Origin: DASTGO01 sp035719045
Lineage (GTDB): Bacteria; Actinomycetota; Actinomycetes; Actinomycetales; Kineosporiaceae
Direction of reading: 5' to 3'
Assembly (NCBI GenBank): GCA_035719045.1
Contig: DASTGO010000313.1
Span: forward strand, 1 to 34,414
Length of the DNA stretch: 34,414 bases
Below the pieces are notes generated by a model, which was given only the letters and a program-made list of their open reading frames with translations, was not told the DNA's origin and searched no databases. Positions 13,750 to 22,446 of the stretch are shown in pieces; position 1 is the stretch's first letter, and every line of letters begins with the position of its first letter. A program made the position numbers and the translations under genes.

Positions 13750-16338
13750 ATGGCCAGCACTCCTGGGAAGCCGACGCTTGAGGGGCTCGAGTCGAACTGG
13801 GACGCCCGATGGCAGGAACAGGGGACCTACCGGTTCGATCGGACGAAGGACCGGCACGAGATCTACTCGATCGACACCCCGCCCCCCACGATCAGCGGAT
13901 TCCTCCACCTCGGGACAGCCTTTGGCTACATTCAGGTGGACGCGGTCGCCCGCTACCACCGAATGCGCGGCGAGGAGGTCTTCTACCCCATGGGGTGGGA
14001 CGACAACGGACTGCCGACCGAACGCCGCGTTCAGAAGCACTTCGGGGTGCGCTGCGACCCGTCGCTTCCCTATCAGCCCGATCTCGTCGTGGCGCCCGGC
14101 TCGGATGGTGACCGCCCCGTCTCGCGACCGAACTTCGTCGAACTCTGCCACCAGTTGACCGTGGAGTTCGAGGACGACTTCGAGCGGCAGTGGCGCAGGC
14201 TCGGCCTTTCGGTCGACTGGTCGCTCACCTACGCATCGATCGACGACCGTGCCCGCAGGGTCGCCCAGCAGGCCTTTCTGCGGAACCTCCGGCGCGGTGA
14301 GGCGTACGCGAGCGAAGCGCCGACGATGTGGGACGTCGACTTCCAGACCGCCGTGGCGCAGGCCGAGTTCGAGGACCGTCCCGTCCACGGGGCCTTCCAC
14401 CGGATCGCATTCCCGCATGCAGACGGCGCGGGCACCGTGGAGATCGAGACCACGCGCCCCGAGTTGCTTCCTGCCTGCGTCGCCCTCGTTGCCCACCCTG
14501 ACGACGAGCGCTACGCGCATCTCGTCGGCACCGACGTGATCACGCCGGTGTTCGGCGTCCGCGTTCCCGTCGTCACCCACCGGCTCGCCGACCCCGACAA
14601 GGGCACCGGCATCGCCATGGTCTGTACCTTCGGCGACACCACGGACGTCCTCTGGTGGCGCGAAATGGACCTGCCGACCCGCTCGGTGATCCGGCGCGAC
14701 GGCCACCTGCAGGTGGACACCCCGGCCTGGCTGGAGGGCGCCGGAGCAGAGGCCTGGCAGCGCCTTGCCGGGCGGACCACCAGACAGGCGCGTCACCAGG
14801 TCGTCGAACTGCTCACCGCCTCCGGTGATCTCTTGGGCGATCCGCGGCCGATCGTGCATGACGTCAAGTTCTACGAGAAGGGCGAACGCCCGCTCGAGAT
14901 CGTCACGAGCAGGCAGTGGTACATCCGCAACGGTGCGCGTGATGCCGAACTGCAGGAACGATTGCTGGCCCTGGGTCGCGCGCTGGCGTGGCACCCGGAC
15001 TTCATGCGTCGCCGCTACGAACACTGGGTCGAGGGGCTCAACACGGACTGGCTGATCAGCCGCCAGCGCTATTTCGGCGTGCCGTTCCCTGTCTGGTACC
15101 GACTGGACGAATCCGGTTCCCCGATCTGGGAGGACCCGATCCTGCCCGGCGAGGCCACGCTCCCGGTCGATCCGCAGGCAGACCCGGCGCCGGGGTTCAC
15201 CGAGGATCAGCGCGGAAACCCGGGCGGCTTCGTCGGTGACCCCGATGTCATGGACACCTGGGCGACCTCCTCGCTCACCCCGCAGATCGCCGGCGGCTGG
15301 GAGAGCGACCCGGACCTGTTTCACCGCGTGTTCCCCGCCGACCTGCGTCCGCAGGGCCCCGAGATCATTCGTACCTGGCTCTTTTCGACCGTCCTGCGGT
15401 CATGGCTCGAGCACGGCGCCCTGCCCTGGAGCCACTCCATGATCAACGGCTGGATCCTCGACCCGGACCGCAAGAAGATGTCCAAGTCGAAGGGCAACAT
15501 CCTCACGCCCATGCCCCTGGTCGACAGGTACGGCGCCGACGGCCTTCGGTACTGGTCGTGCAAGAGCGGTCCGGGTGTCGACACAGCGGCCGACGAAGGC
15601 CAGATGAAGGTCGGTCGGCGGCTGGCGACGAAGATCCTCAACGCGGGCAAGTTCGTCCTGGGACTCGGCGTCACCCCGGGTGCCGCGACCGCAGAGGTGA
15701 CCGTCGACCTCGACCGGGCGATGCTCCTCCAACTCGCTGCCGTGATCGACGAAGCGACGACAGCACTCGACTCCTACGAGTACCAGCGCGCACTGGACGC
15801 GACGGAATCCTTCTTCTGGCGCTTCTGTGACGACTACCTGGAACTGGTGAAGGACCGCGGATACGGTGAGGCACCCGGAACGGAGTCGGCCAAAGCCGCG
15901 TTGTCGATCGCCTTGTCCGTCCTGCTCCGGCTCTTCGCACCGTTCCTGCCCTTCGCCAGCGAGGAGGTCTGGTCCTGGTGGCAGGCCGGCTCCGTGCATC
16001 GGGCCGCCTGGCCACAGTCCCAGCCTCTGCACGAGGAGTTCGCCGACGCCAGGACGTCGGTGCTCGACGTGGTCGCTGACGTCCTCATGGAGATCCGCAA
16101 GGCCAAGTCCGAGCAGCACCGCTCGCAGCGCAGTCCCGTCGCGTTGCTGGTCGTCGAGGATCTTCCGGATCGGCTGACCGACCTGCGACGGGGCTGGGAC
16201 GACCTGTCCCGAACAGGCAGAGTCGACCGGGTTCGACTCGACGAGGCCACCACACGGTCCGTCCTCGTGGAACTCGCCCCGTCGGATCCGGCCGTGTCCC
16301 AGGGGGCCGCGTCCCAGGAACCAGGCGCCGGATCCTGA
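13750..16338 (+). CDS. valS: Valyl-tRNA synthetase-like protein with altered HIGH motif
   Basis: The 862-residue protein is the archaeal-like ValRS type used by actinobacteria. It shows PPPTISG, then HLGT where HIGH is expected (53-56), and FYPMGWDDNGLPTERRVQ. The editing domain (TTRPELLPACVAL; KGTGIAMVCTFGD) looks intact, as do DTWATSS and a normal KMSKS (576-580) followed by KGN. The C-terminus ends soon after the anticodon-binding helices and lacks an obvious terminal coiled coil. The only striking fault is Thr56 in place of the last His of HIGH, the same exchange as in the divergent IleRS-like protein. Start ATG 13750 was chosen because a -10 box lies seven bases upstream, leaving no room for a leader. 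It could be the cell's main ValRS or a second, inhibitor-tolerant copy; the window cannot tell. Confidence 0.92.
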   Translation: MASTPGKPTLEGLESNWDARWQEQGTYRFDRTKDRHEIYSIDTPPPTISGFLHLGTAFGYIQVDAVARYHRMRGEEVFYPMGWDDNGLPTERRVQKHFGVRCDPSLPYQPDLVVAPGSDGDRPVSRPNFVELCHQLTVEFEDDFERQWRRLGLSVDWSLTYASIDDRARRVAQQAFLRNLRRGEAYASEAPTMWDVDFQTAVAQAEFEDRPVHGAFHRIAFPHADGAGTVEIETTRPELLPACVALVAHPDDERYAHLVGTDVITPVFGVRVPVVTHRLADPDKGTGIAMVCTFGDTTDVLWWREMDLPTRSVIRRDGHLQVDTPAWLEGAGAEAWQRLAGRTTRQARHQVVELLTASGDLLGDPRPIVHDVKFYEKGERPLEIVTSRQWYIRNGARDAELQERLLALGRALAWHPDFMRRRYEHWVEGLNTDWLISRQRYFGVPFPVWYRLDESGSPIWEDPILPGEATLPVDPQADPAPGFTEDQRGNPGGFVGDPDVMDTWATSSLTPQIAGGWESDPDLFHRVFPADLRPQGPEIIRTWLFSTVLRSWLEHGALPWSHSMINGWILDPDRKKMSKSKGNILTPMPLVDRYGADGLRYWSCKSGPGVDTAADEGQMKVGRRLATKILNAGKFVLGLGVTPGAATAEVTVDLDRAMLLQLAAVIDEATTALDSYEYQRALDATESFFWRFCDDYLELVKDRGYGEAPGTESAKAALSIALSVLLRLFAPFLPFASEEVWSWWQAGSVHRAAWPQSQPLHEEFADARTSVLDVVADVLMEIRKAKSEQHRSQRSPVALLVVEDLPDRLTDLRRGWDDLSRTGRVDRVRLDEATTRSVLVELAPSDPAVSQGAASQEPGAGS

Positions 16339-16517
16339 CCCATGGCCTGGGGGCCGTGGGCAACTTCGGCGACCGGGCGTAAGGATCGCGAGCGGCGAGC
16401 ATCGCTGAGTCTGTCGATCGTCCGCGCCTGCGCGCAGGTTGCTGTCGGAACCGCCTTGTTGAGTGTGCGGTCCGGTCAGGACGCGTAGCCGGTGTGTTGG
16501 GCCTTGGGCGTGCCCCG

Positions 16518-16534
16518 GATCATGGGTCATGATC
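16518..16534. repeat. Short palindrome downstream of valS-like gene
   Basis: GATCATG and CATGATC are separated by three bases. The palindrome lies in the 253-base gap between the valS-like gene and the protease gene (16339-16591), in which nothing else was recognised. It may be an operator or a weak terminator. Confidence 0.3.
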
Positions 16535-16591
16535 AACGAGGCTGGGTTTGTGGGCAGCCGTGCAGGTCGGTCATGCCGAGGAGCGCCGGGG

Positions 16592-17422
16592 ATGAAGGTG
16601 GGGCGGTCAACCATGTCAGGAATCGGCGGCGGGCGTTGGCGTCGTTGGGTTGCCGCGGCCTTGATTGTTGCGGGGCTGGAGGCCGTGTCCGCAGCCGCGT
16701 GGCCGTCGTCGGCGGCAGCAGCTGATCAGATCCCGACAGCGACAAGCTTCCCCGGGGTTCCGGCCGTCGGCGCCGTGTTCCCGGATGGCGTGGCCTCGCC
16801 CCACACCTGCACGGGCAGCGTGATCCGCGGGGCAGGACCGGACGTTGTGCTGACTGCCGCGCACTGCCTGTCCGGGACCGGACAGGGCGTGGTGTTCGCC
16901 CCGGGCTACCACGACGGGGCCGCCCCCTACGGACTGTGGACAGTCTCGGCCGTCTACGCCGATCCACGCTGGGTATCGGCACAGGACCCGCAGCATGACT
17001 ACGCGTTCCTCGTGCTCGAACCGCGCCGGCGGGCGGGGCACACAACCCACCTGCACGACCTGGTCGCCGGCTACCTGCTGGGCACGGCGCCGGATCCCGG
17101 CCGCGAGGTCAGCGTCATCGCCTACGCCCAAGGCCTGAATGACAGGCCGATCATCTGCACGACCGCGACCTATCGGTTCAGCGGCTACCCGGCGTTCGAC
17201 TGCCACGGTTTCGTGCTGGGCACCAGTGGCGCACCATGGCTGACCTGGACCAGCGGCTCATTTACCGTCCGCGGGACCATCGGCGGCCTGCACCAGGGCG
17301 GCTGCTACGAGTACACCTCCTACTCCTCCGCCTTCGACCGCGACACCCTGGCCACCTACCAGCGCGCACAACGCGGCACCGCTCCCGACGACCTGCCGGT
17401 ACCAGGCGGCGACGGCTGCTGA
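16592..17422 (+). CDS. Secreted trypsin-like serine protease
   Basis: From ATG 16592 (GAGGAG eight bases upstream) the product has 276 residues; ATG 16613 is an equally possible start, giving a shorter signal sequence. After a basic stretch (GGGRWRRW) comes a hydrophobic core (VAAALIVAGLEAVSAAAW) and likely cleavage after the SSAAAA run, so it is exported. The chymotrypsin-fold triad is visible as His91 in LTAAHC, Asp136 in HDYAFLVL and Ser212 in GTSGAPW. Cysteines near the triad fit the usual disulfides. Small exported proteases of this type are common in soil actinomycetes; the substrate cannot be told. It is alone on its strand and convergent to a lipoprotein gene 50 bases away. Confidence 0.85.
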   Translation: MKVGRSTMSGIGGGRWRRWVAAALIVAGLEAVSAAAWPSSAAAADQIPTATSFPGVPAVGAVFPDGVASPHTCTGSVIRGAGPDVVLTAAHCLSGTGQGVVFAPGYHDGAAPYGLWTVSAVYADPRWVSAQDPQHDYAFLVLEPRRRAGHTTHLHDLVAGYLLGTAPDPGREVSVIAYAQGLNDRPIICTTATYRFSGYPAFDCHGFVLGTSGAPWLTWTSGSFTVRGTIGGLHQGGCYEYTSYSSAFDRDTLATYQRAQRGTAPDDLPVPGGDGC

Positions 17423-17472
17423 TCGGCGGCAGGTGCAAGGACAGAGAGGGACGCGGACCACCAGGGCGGCGG

Positions 17473-18618
17473 TCACCAGGCGGCTGCGGCGTACTTGCCC
17501 GGCACCTGCACCGGGGTGGCCCCGTCGCGGGAGACCATGATGGTGGTTCCGGACAGGTACAACAGCCAACGGCCCGAAGCGTCGGCGACCAGGCTGGTGT
17601 GGTCCTTCTTCAGGTCGCCGACGGCGATCTGCCGGCGAACGGTCCCCGTGGCCGGATCGACCACCTGCAGCAGCTCGAACGGAGTGCCGGTGTCGGGAGC
17701 GCCGTCCCCTTGGCAGCAACTGTGCACGACGAACAGGTTCCCGTCGGGCAGGTAGACCCCTTCCCGGAAGTACAGCGCCCTGGCCGGCGCCTCCTTGCTG
17801 CCGGGCCCGGCCGCCGGCACCACCGTTCCGGCACGGCTGTCCGCCTGGTAGTAGGTGTCCCTGGCTGGATCGAGAACCCGCAGCGTCCAGCCCTCGTTGT
17901 CCTGGAGCGCCTTCACCGACACCAGCAGATGCGACCCGTCCGGGCTCCAGCTGAGGTGATCGGCCGGCAGCGGAACCCCACGGGCCTTGGGTCCCAACGG
18001 CAGACGCCGGGTGGCACCGGTGGCCAGGGTGCGGACCACCACGGAGTGCGCTTCGTCCGACTGCCAGTCAGGTCCCGCGCCGTTGGCGAGGCACACCTGG
18101 TCCATGCTCTGGGTGACATACGCCAGCTTCGCCCCGTCCCCGCTCAGCGCCGGCCGTCCGCCCTTGTCGATCAGGAGGGCGGGGCGACCGCCGGCCACCG
18201 GAACGGTCCAGATCTGGTGCTGGCAGCCGATCGCCTTCTCGTAGTACACCTTCTGACGGTCCGGACTCAACGCCACCGCGTCACCGACCGCCCCGGCTGC
18301 GTCCAGCGTGCGGCGGACAGCTCCGGTGGACGGATCCAGCACCACCAGGGCCCCCGAGGTCGCACCCCCACGGGGCGCCTGGACCGCCACCAGGACCGCA
18401 GGCCGCGCCGACCCCGCGTTCGACGCGCTCGCCCCCGCCGTTGTCCTCGGGGCCGTTGTCGTCGAGGAACTGCTCACCGTCGCCGACGGCGTGGTCTGCG
18501 CCGACGGTGTCGTCTGCGCCGGCCCCGAACCCCTGGCCGTAGAACACCCCACCAGCGCCAGGCAGGCCAGACCACCACCGGCTACGGCCTTCAGCGCCCA
18601 GCCCCCCGCGTGCCGCAT
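17473..18618 (-). CDS. Lipoprotein with a TolB-like beta-propeller
   Basis: The start is ATG 18618, with GGGGGAG five bases upstream, giving 381 residues; the open frame runs on upstream but that part is a helicase relic. The signal MRHAGGWALKAVAGGGLACL ends in a lipobox (ALVGC, Cys about 25). A low-complexity Ser/Thr/Pro linker with a repeated TTPSAQTTPSA follows. The rest shows repeating propeller units of the TolB/WD40-like kind: AVALSPDRQKVYY, PALSGDGAKLAYV, LSWSPDGSHLLV and LVADASGRWLLYLS, each with an xxSPDGxxLxx pattern. It is probably anchored outside the cell, with a binding role rather than an enzymatic one. It is convergent to the serine protease gene. Confidence 0.8.
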   Translation of the reverse strand: MRHAGGWALKAVAGGGLACLALVGCSTARGSGPAQTTPSAQTTPSATVSSSSTTTAPRTTAGASASNAGSARPAVLVAVQAPRGGATSGALVVLDPSTGAVRRTLDAAGAVGDAVALSPDRQKVYYEKAIGCQHQIWTVPVAGGRPALLIDKGGRPALSGDGAKLAYVTQSMDQVCLANGAGPDWQSDEAHSVVVRTLATGATRRLPLGPKARGVPLPADHLSWSPDGSHLLVSVKALQDNEGWTLRVLDPARDTYYQADSRAGTVVPAAGPGSKEAPARALYFREGVYLPDGNLFVVHSCCQGDGAPDTGTPFELLQVVDPATGTVRRQIAVGDLKKDHTSLVADASGRWLLYLSGTTIMVSRDGATPVQVPGKYAAAAW

Positions 18619-18860
18619 CCTGCTCCCCCTTGTCCCAAGGATCACGACCGGAGCCTCCTCGGCCACGATCTTCACCTGCTTCACGGCCTGATCGGTCAGG
18701 TGGTTGTCGATGTGCCGCAGAACACAGGCAGCGAATCTGGGATCAGAGCGATCGATGGAGGTGAACAGCCACAACTGATCCCGCGCCCGGGCAGTGGCGA
18801 CGTTGTGGAACTGCTGATACATGAGGCCCCGCAGGTGAGGAGCGAATTCACGACACGGGG
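18619..18860 (-). pseudogene. Relic of a large helicase (C-terminal end)
   Basis: In the same frame as, and just upstream of, the propeller lipoprotein lies a stretch reading ...LRGLMYQQFHNVATARARDQ followed by LWLFTSID. This matches the NVAxSRARDQxWLFxS motif near the end of large superfamily 1 helicases of the DUF4011/AAA_11 kind (motif VI, with the RAR arginine). No helicase body lies upstream, and the frame passes straight into the lipoprotein signal peptide. It is therefore a leftover fragment, joined by chance to the next open frame. The left and right ends of the relic are approximate. Confidence 0.5.
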
Positions 18861-19025
18861 GTGGTACTCGTCCACCGGCACGGCGACTGCGGTGCGGTTC
18901 GTGCCCCTGGCGGGTCCCGGGCCAGACGGGAAACGCCTTCGGGCATCGACTCGGGCGCCCAGCTGGTCGTGTGGGCCCCGGGCCCTGTCCAGCGATCGGG
19001 CCGGGAGGTGCTGTTCGCGGGCAGA

Positions 19026-21293
19026 ATGGGCGCCGTGCCCGGCCAGTCCACGCCTCCTGGACAGCCCCGCCCCCCGGTGGTGCTGGAAGCGGTGCTGGAG
19101 CGGGTCACCTACGCCAACGAGGAGACCGGTTACACCATTGCCCGGGTCGCGACCGAGCGGACCGGCCCGGACCTGCTGACGGTGGTCGGACCGCTGCTGG
19201 GCGCCCAGATCGGGGAGAGCCTGCGGTTGACCGGGCATTGGGGCTCGCACCCGAAGTACGGGCGGCAGTTCGTGGTCGAGACCTACACCACCGTGCTGCC
19301 CGCCACCATCCAGGGCATCCGACGCTACCTCGGCTCCGGGCTGATCAAGGGCATCGGCCCGACGATGGCCGAGCGGATGGTCGACCACTTCGGGCTGGAC
19401 ATCCTGACCGTGATCGAGACCCAGCCGCATCGGCTGGTGGAGGTGCACGGGCTGGGCCCGAAACGGACCCGGCGGATCGCCGACGCCTGGGAGGAACAGA
19501 AAGCGATCAAGGAGGTGATGGTGTTCCTGTCTGGGGTCGGGGTGTCCACCTCCCTGGCCGTGCGGATCTACAAGAAGTACACCGACACCTCCATCGATGT
19601 CGTCCGGACCCGGCCCTACCAGTTGGCCTCGGACGTGTGGGGCATCGGGTTCAAGACCGCCGACACCATCGCCCAAGCCGTCGGGATCCCGCACGACAGC
19701 CCGGACCGGATCAAGGCCGGGTTGCAGTACACACTGTCCCAGGCCGCCGACAACGGGCACTGCTACCTGCCTGAACCCAACCTGGTCACCGACGCCGTCA
19801 AGATCCTCGACGTCGACCGGGACCTGGTCGGCCCCTGCCTGGACGACCTGGTCGCCGACGGCGGGGTGGTGCGCGAGCCCGTCCCGACCGAGGAGGCGAA
19901 CGCGCAGATCCCAGCGGTCTACCTGGTGCCCTTCCACCGCGCCGAGACCTCGCTGGCCGGCGGGCTGCTCGCCCTGCTGAACGCCCGTGCCGACCGGCTG
20001 CCGGCCTTCGGGTCCGTGGACTGGGACAAGGCCCTGGCCTGGCTGCGCACCCGGACCGGACAGGACCTGGCGGCCGAGCAGCAGCAGGCGGTCCAGTTGG
20101 CCCTGACCCGCAAAGTGGCCGTGTTGACCGGTGGGCCCGGCTGCGGGAAGAGCTTCACCGTCCGTTCCATCGTCGAACTGGCCCGGGCCAAGAACGCCAG
20201 CGTGGTCCTGGTCGCCCCGACCGGCCGGGCCGCCAAGCGGTTGGCCGAACTGACCGGCCACGAGGCGTCCACCGTGCACCGGCTGCTGCAACTGCAGCCG
20301 GGCGGCGAGCCCAAGTTCGACCGGGACAACCCGCTGGACGCCGACCTGGTCGTGGTCGACGAGTCCTCGATGATGGATCTGATCCTGGCCAACAAGCTGG
20401 TCAAGGCGATCCCGCCCGGCGCGCACCTGCTGCTGGTCGGCGACGTGGACCAACTGCCCTCGGTCGGCGCCGGTGAAGTCCTGCGCGACCTGCTCGCCGC
20501 CGACGCGATCCCCCGGGTCCGGCTGACCCGCATCTTCCGCCAGGCCGCCGCCTCCGGGATCGTCGTGAACGCCCACCGCATCAACGCCGGTCAATCCCCG
20601 CAGCTGACCGGGTTCGGGGACTTCTACTGGTTCGGCTGCGACCCGCCCGAGGACACCGGCCGCCACCCCGCCGAGGAGACCGCGCAACTGGTCGTGGACA
20701 TCGTCGCCCGCCGCATCCCGGCCAAGTTCGGGCTGCATCCGGTCCGCGACGTCCAGGTCCTGACCCCGATGCACCGCGGACCCGCCGGCGCGGGCAACCT
20801 CAACACCCTGCTGCAGGAAGCCCTCACCCCGTTCCGGGACGGCGCTCCCGAACGCCGCTACGGAGGCCGGGTCTTCCGGATCGGGGACAAGGTCACCCAA
20901 CTGCGCAACAACTACGACAAGGGCGCCGCGGGGATCTTCAACGGCACCGTCGCCACCGTGACCGGCCTGTCTCTGGCCGAGCAGACACTGACTGTGGTGA
21001 CCGACGAGGACGAGTCCGTGGACTACGACTTCGCCGAACTCGATGAACTGGCCCACGCCTACGCCGTGACCATCCACCGTTCCCAGGGCAGCGAATACCC
21101 CGCCGTAGTCATCCCCGTCACCACCTCCTCCTGGCTGATGCTGCAGCGCAACCTGCTCTACACCGGCGTCACCCGCGCCAAGAAGCTCATCGTGTTGGCC
21201 GGCTCCCGCCGCGCCCTGGCCCAAGCCATCCGCACCCCGGGGACCGGCCGCAGGCACACGGCCCTGACCCACCGGCTCAGCCCTGGCCGGTAG
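19026..21293 (+). CDS. recD2: RecD2-type SF1B DNA helicase
   Basis: From ATG 19026 the protein has 755 residues, the usual size for stand-alone RecD2. It opens with a RecD2 N-terminal OB-like part (LERVTYANEETGYTIARV). Helix-hairpin-helix repeats follow (GIGPTMAERMVDHFG; VHGLGPKRTRRI; GIGFKTADTIA). The helicase core has P-loop GGPGCGKS (about 369-376), VVVDESSMMD, GDVDQLPSVG, LTRIFRQ and the C-terminal YAVTIHRSQGSEY and LLYTGVTRAKK. RecD2 unwinds DNA 5' to 3' and acts in repair without RecBC. No Shine-Dalgarno precedes ATG 19026; CAGAAT overlaps it and lies seven bases before GTG 19035, so a leaderless start at 19035 (752 residues) is possible. All motifs look intact. Confidence 0.92.
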   Translation: MGAVPGQSTPPGQPRPPVVLEAVLERVTYANEETGYTIARVATERTGPDLLTVVGPLLGAQIGESLRLTGHWGSHPKYGRQFVVETYTTVLPATIQGIRRYLGSGLIKGIGPTMAERMVDHFGLDILTVIETQPHRLVEVHGLGPKRTRRIADAWEEQKAIKEVMVFLSGVGVSTSLAVRIYKKYTDTSIDVVRTRPYQLASDVWGIGFKTADTIAQAVGIPHDSPDRIKAGLQYTLSQAADNGHCYLPEPNLVTDAVKILDVDRDLVGPCLDDLVADGGVVREPVPTEEANAQIPAVYLVPFHRAETSLAGGLLALLNARADRLPAFGSVDWDKALAWLRTRTGQDLAAEQQQAVQLALTRKVAVLTGGPGCGKSFTVRSIVELARAKNASVVLVAPTGRAAKRLAELTGHEASTVHRLLQLQPGGEPKFDRDNPLDADLVVVDESSMMDLILANKLVKAIPPGAHLLLVGDVDQLPSVGAGEVLRDLLAADAIPRVRLTRIFRQAAASGIVVNAHRINAGQSPQLTGFGDFYWFGCDPPEDTGRHPAEETAQLVVDIVARRIPAKFGLHPVRDVQVLTPMHRGPAGAGNLNTLLQEALTPFRDGAPERRYGGRVFRIGDKVTQLRNNYDKGAAGIFNGTVATVTGLSLAEQTLTVVTDEDESVDYDFAELDELAHAYAVTIHRSQGSEYPAVVIPVTTSSWLMLQRNLLYTGVTRAKKLIVLAGSRRALAQAIRTPGTGRRHTALTHRLSPGR

Positions 21294-21342
21294 CCCCATT
21301 CCCGCAGCCGGACCTGGCCAAGGACGCGCCCGTCGTCTGCTG

Positions 21343-21531
21343 ATGCGCAGGGCTCTGGGCAGCGGCATCGCCCGCGTTCGGCGGGCCGCCTTGGACCGGC
21401 TGTGCGAGTTGGACGGCCCGAAGGCGGCCCGACGCCGAGCCCGGACGGACCCTGACCGGACCGTGCGTGCCTGGCTCCCACCCGAGGCGCCTGCACAGGG
21501 CCAACTCGAACTACCTGACGTGGCGGGCTGA
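21343..21531 (+). CDS. Short open frame after recD2, possible gene remnant
   Basis: Sixty-two codons read a very arginine-rich peptide (RRALGSGIARVRRAALDRLC), with a DPDRTVRAW segment like part of a HEAT-type repeat. There is no ribosome-binding site, and third-position GC (about 70% by count) is lower than in the firm genes around it. It could be a degraded gene end or chance. Nothing else is seen in the 284-base gap 21294-21577. Confidence 0.25.
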   Translation: MRRALGSGIARVRRAALDRLCELDGPKAARRRARTDPDRTVRAWLPPEAPAQGQLELPDVAG

Positions 21532-21577
21532 CGGCCATCGATGTGGGTGGACCCTCACCCCACTGCGCCAGGTGCTG

Positions 21578-22210
21578 TCAGCCGCGGTAGACGAGGTAGT
21601 CCTGCGGGGCGTCCAGGCAGGAGACGGCCTCGGCGGCGGAGATGATCCGATCCAGCCGTTCGGTCAGCTCACCCGGATCGGGCCGCAGTTGCTCGCACAG
21701 GTGAAGGTGGCCCCGGCGTACCCGTTCGCCCATCTGTTCCGGCACCCCGTCGAACTGTTCCCAGTCGTCGAACAGGTGAGCGGCCAACCCATCCCACAGG
21801 CCGGCGGCGTCCTCGACCAGGAGCAACGCCGGCACCGACGCCGGCCGGGCGGCGATGATCTCCAGTTCGCTGATGATGGCTTCCCCGGCTGTCACGATGT
21901 CATGCATCTGCCACCTGCCGGTGGTGGCCTCGGCCGCGATGGCGCCCAGGCTCCAACGCAACTGGTCCGCCTCGGACTCTGCCAGGGGCCCCAACTGCCC
22001 GGCCTCGACCAGTAGCCGGACCCGTAGCCGTCGGTCGGTCGCGGCGTGGGTGGCCACCAACCTGGTCAGTCGACGCCGAGGCAGCCGGTCGGCGACCTCG
22101 ATCAGCTCACGGACCTGGGGATCGACCGAACCCGACGGCGGGGTTGCACCTGATGACCAGGGGAACCCACTGCGTAGCGCCCGAGGGTGACGGCGACAGC
22201 GTGGGTGCAC
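21578..22210 (-). pseudogene. Fragment resembling the C-terminal part of SWIM-zinc-finger/DUF6880-type proteins
   Basis: The frame gives up to 210 residues, but family-like sequence runs only from about residue 29 (VDPQVRELIEVADRLPRRRL). It includes repeated helical hairpins such as LRVRLLVEAG, then AIISELEIIAARP, and HLHLCEQLRPDPGELTERL, which recalls the xLHxxACxxxRPDPxxLAxRL helix of SWIM-associated proteins. The likely start codon at 22210 has no ribosome-binding site, and the C-terminus stops abruptly after ISAAEAV, where the family continues. No CxC...CxH zinc motif is present. It is best read as an internal piece of a larger gene, although a short functional protein cannot be excluded. 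The function of this region in the family is unknown. Confidence 0.4.
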
Positions 22211-22446
22211 AGATCGTCAGGGCCAGCATCGCGCTCACAGTCCGCGCTCAGACCACCGTGCACGACACCGACCTACACGTCCACGCCGCGACCATGCCCG
22301 ATATCGACCACGGCCGTGGCACCACCGCCTGCTTCACCGATCTGCCCGACCCAGCCGTCGGTCAGCAACTGCCCCGCCGCCGACTCGAAGTTGGGGCCAA
22401 CGAAAGCCGAGGGCGGGGATCAGGACGACGGGGACGACGGCGCGGA
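22211..22446. other. Stretch between two leftward genes with no recognised feature
   Basis: An open frame on the plus strand (22144-22644) crosses this stretch and overlaps genes on both sides, but its peptide matches nothing known and it has no ribosome-binding site. No repeats or hairpins of note were seen. Confidence 0.4.

Noticed and set aside
17473..18822. 449-residue reading of the propeller lipoprotein
   Set aside because: A strong ribosome-binding site and a textbook lipoprotein signal start at 18618, and the upstream residues match a helicase end instead.
18696..21368. Long minus-strand open frame (890 codons)
   Set aside because: It is the antisense shadow of recD2, with a Gly/Gln/Val/Asp-rich composition and no domain.
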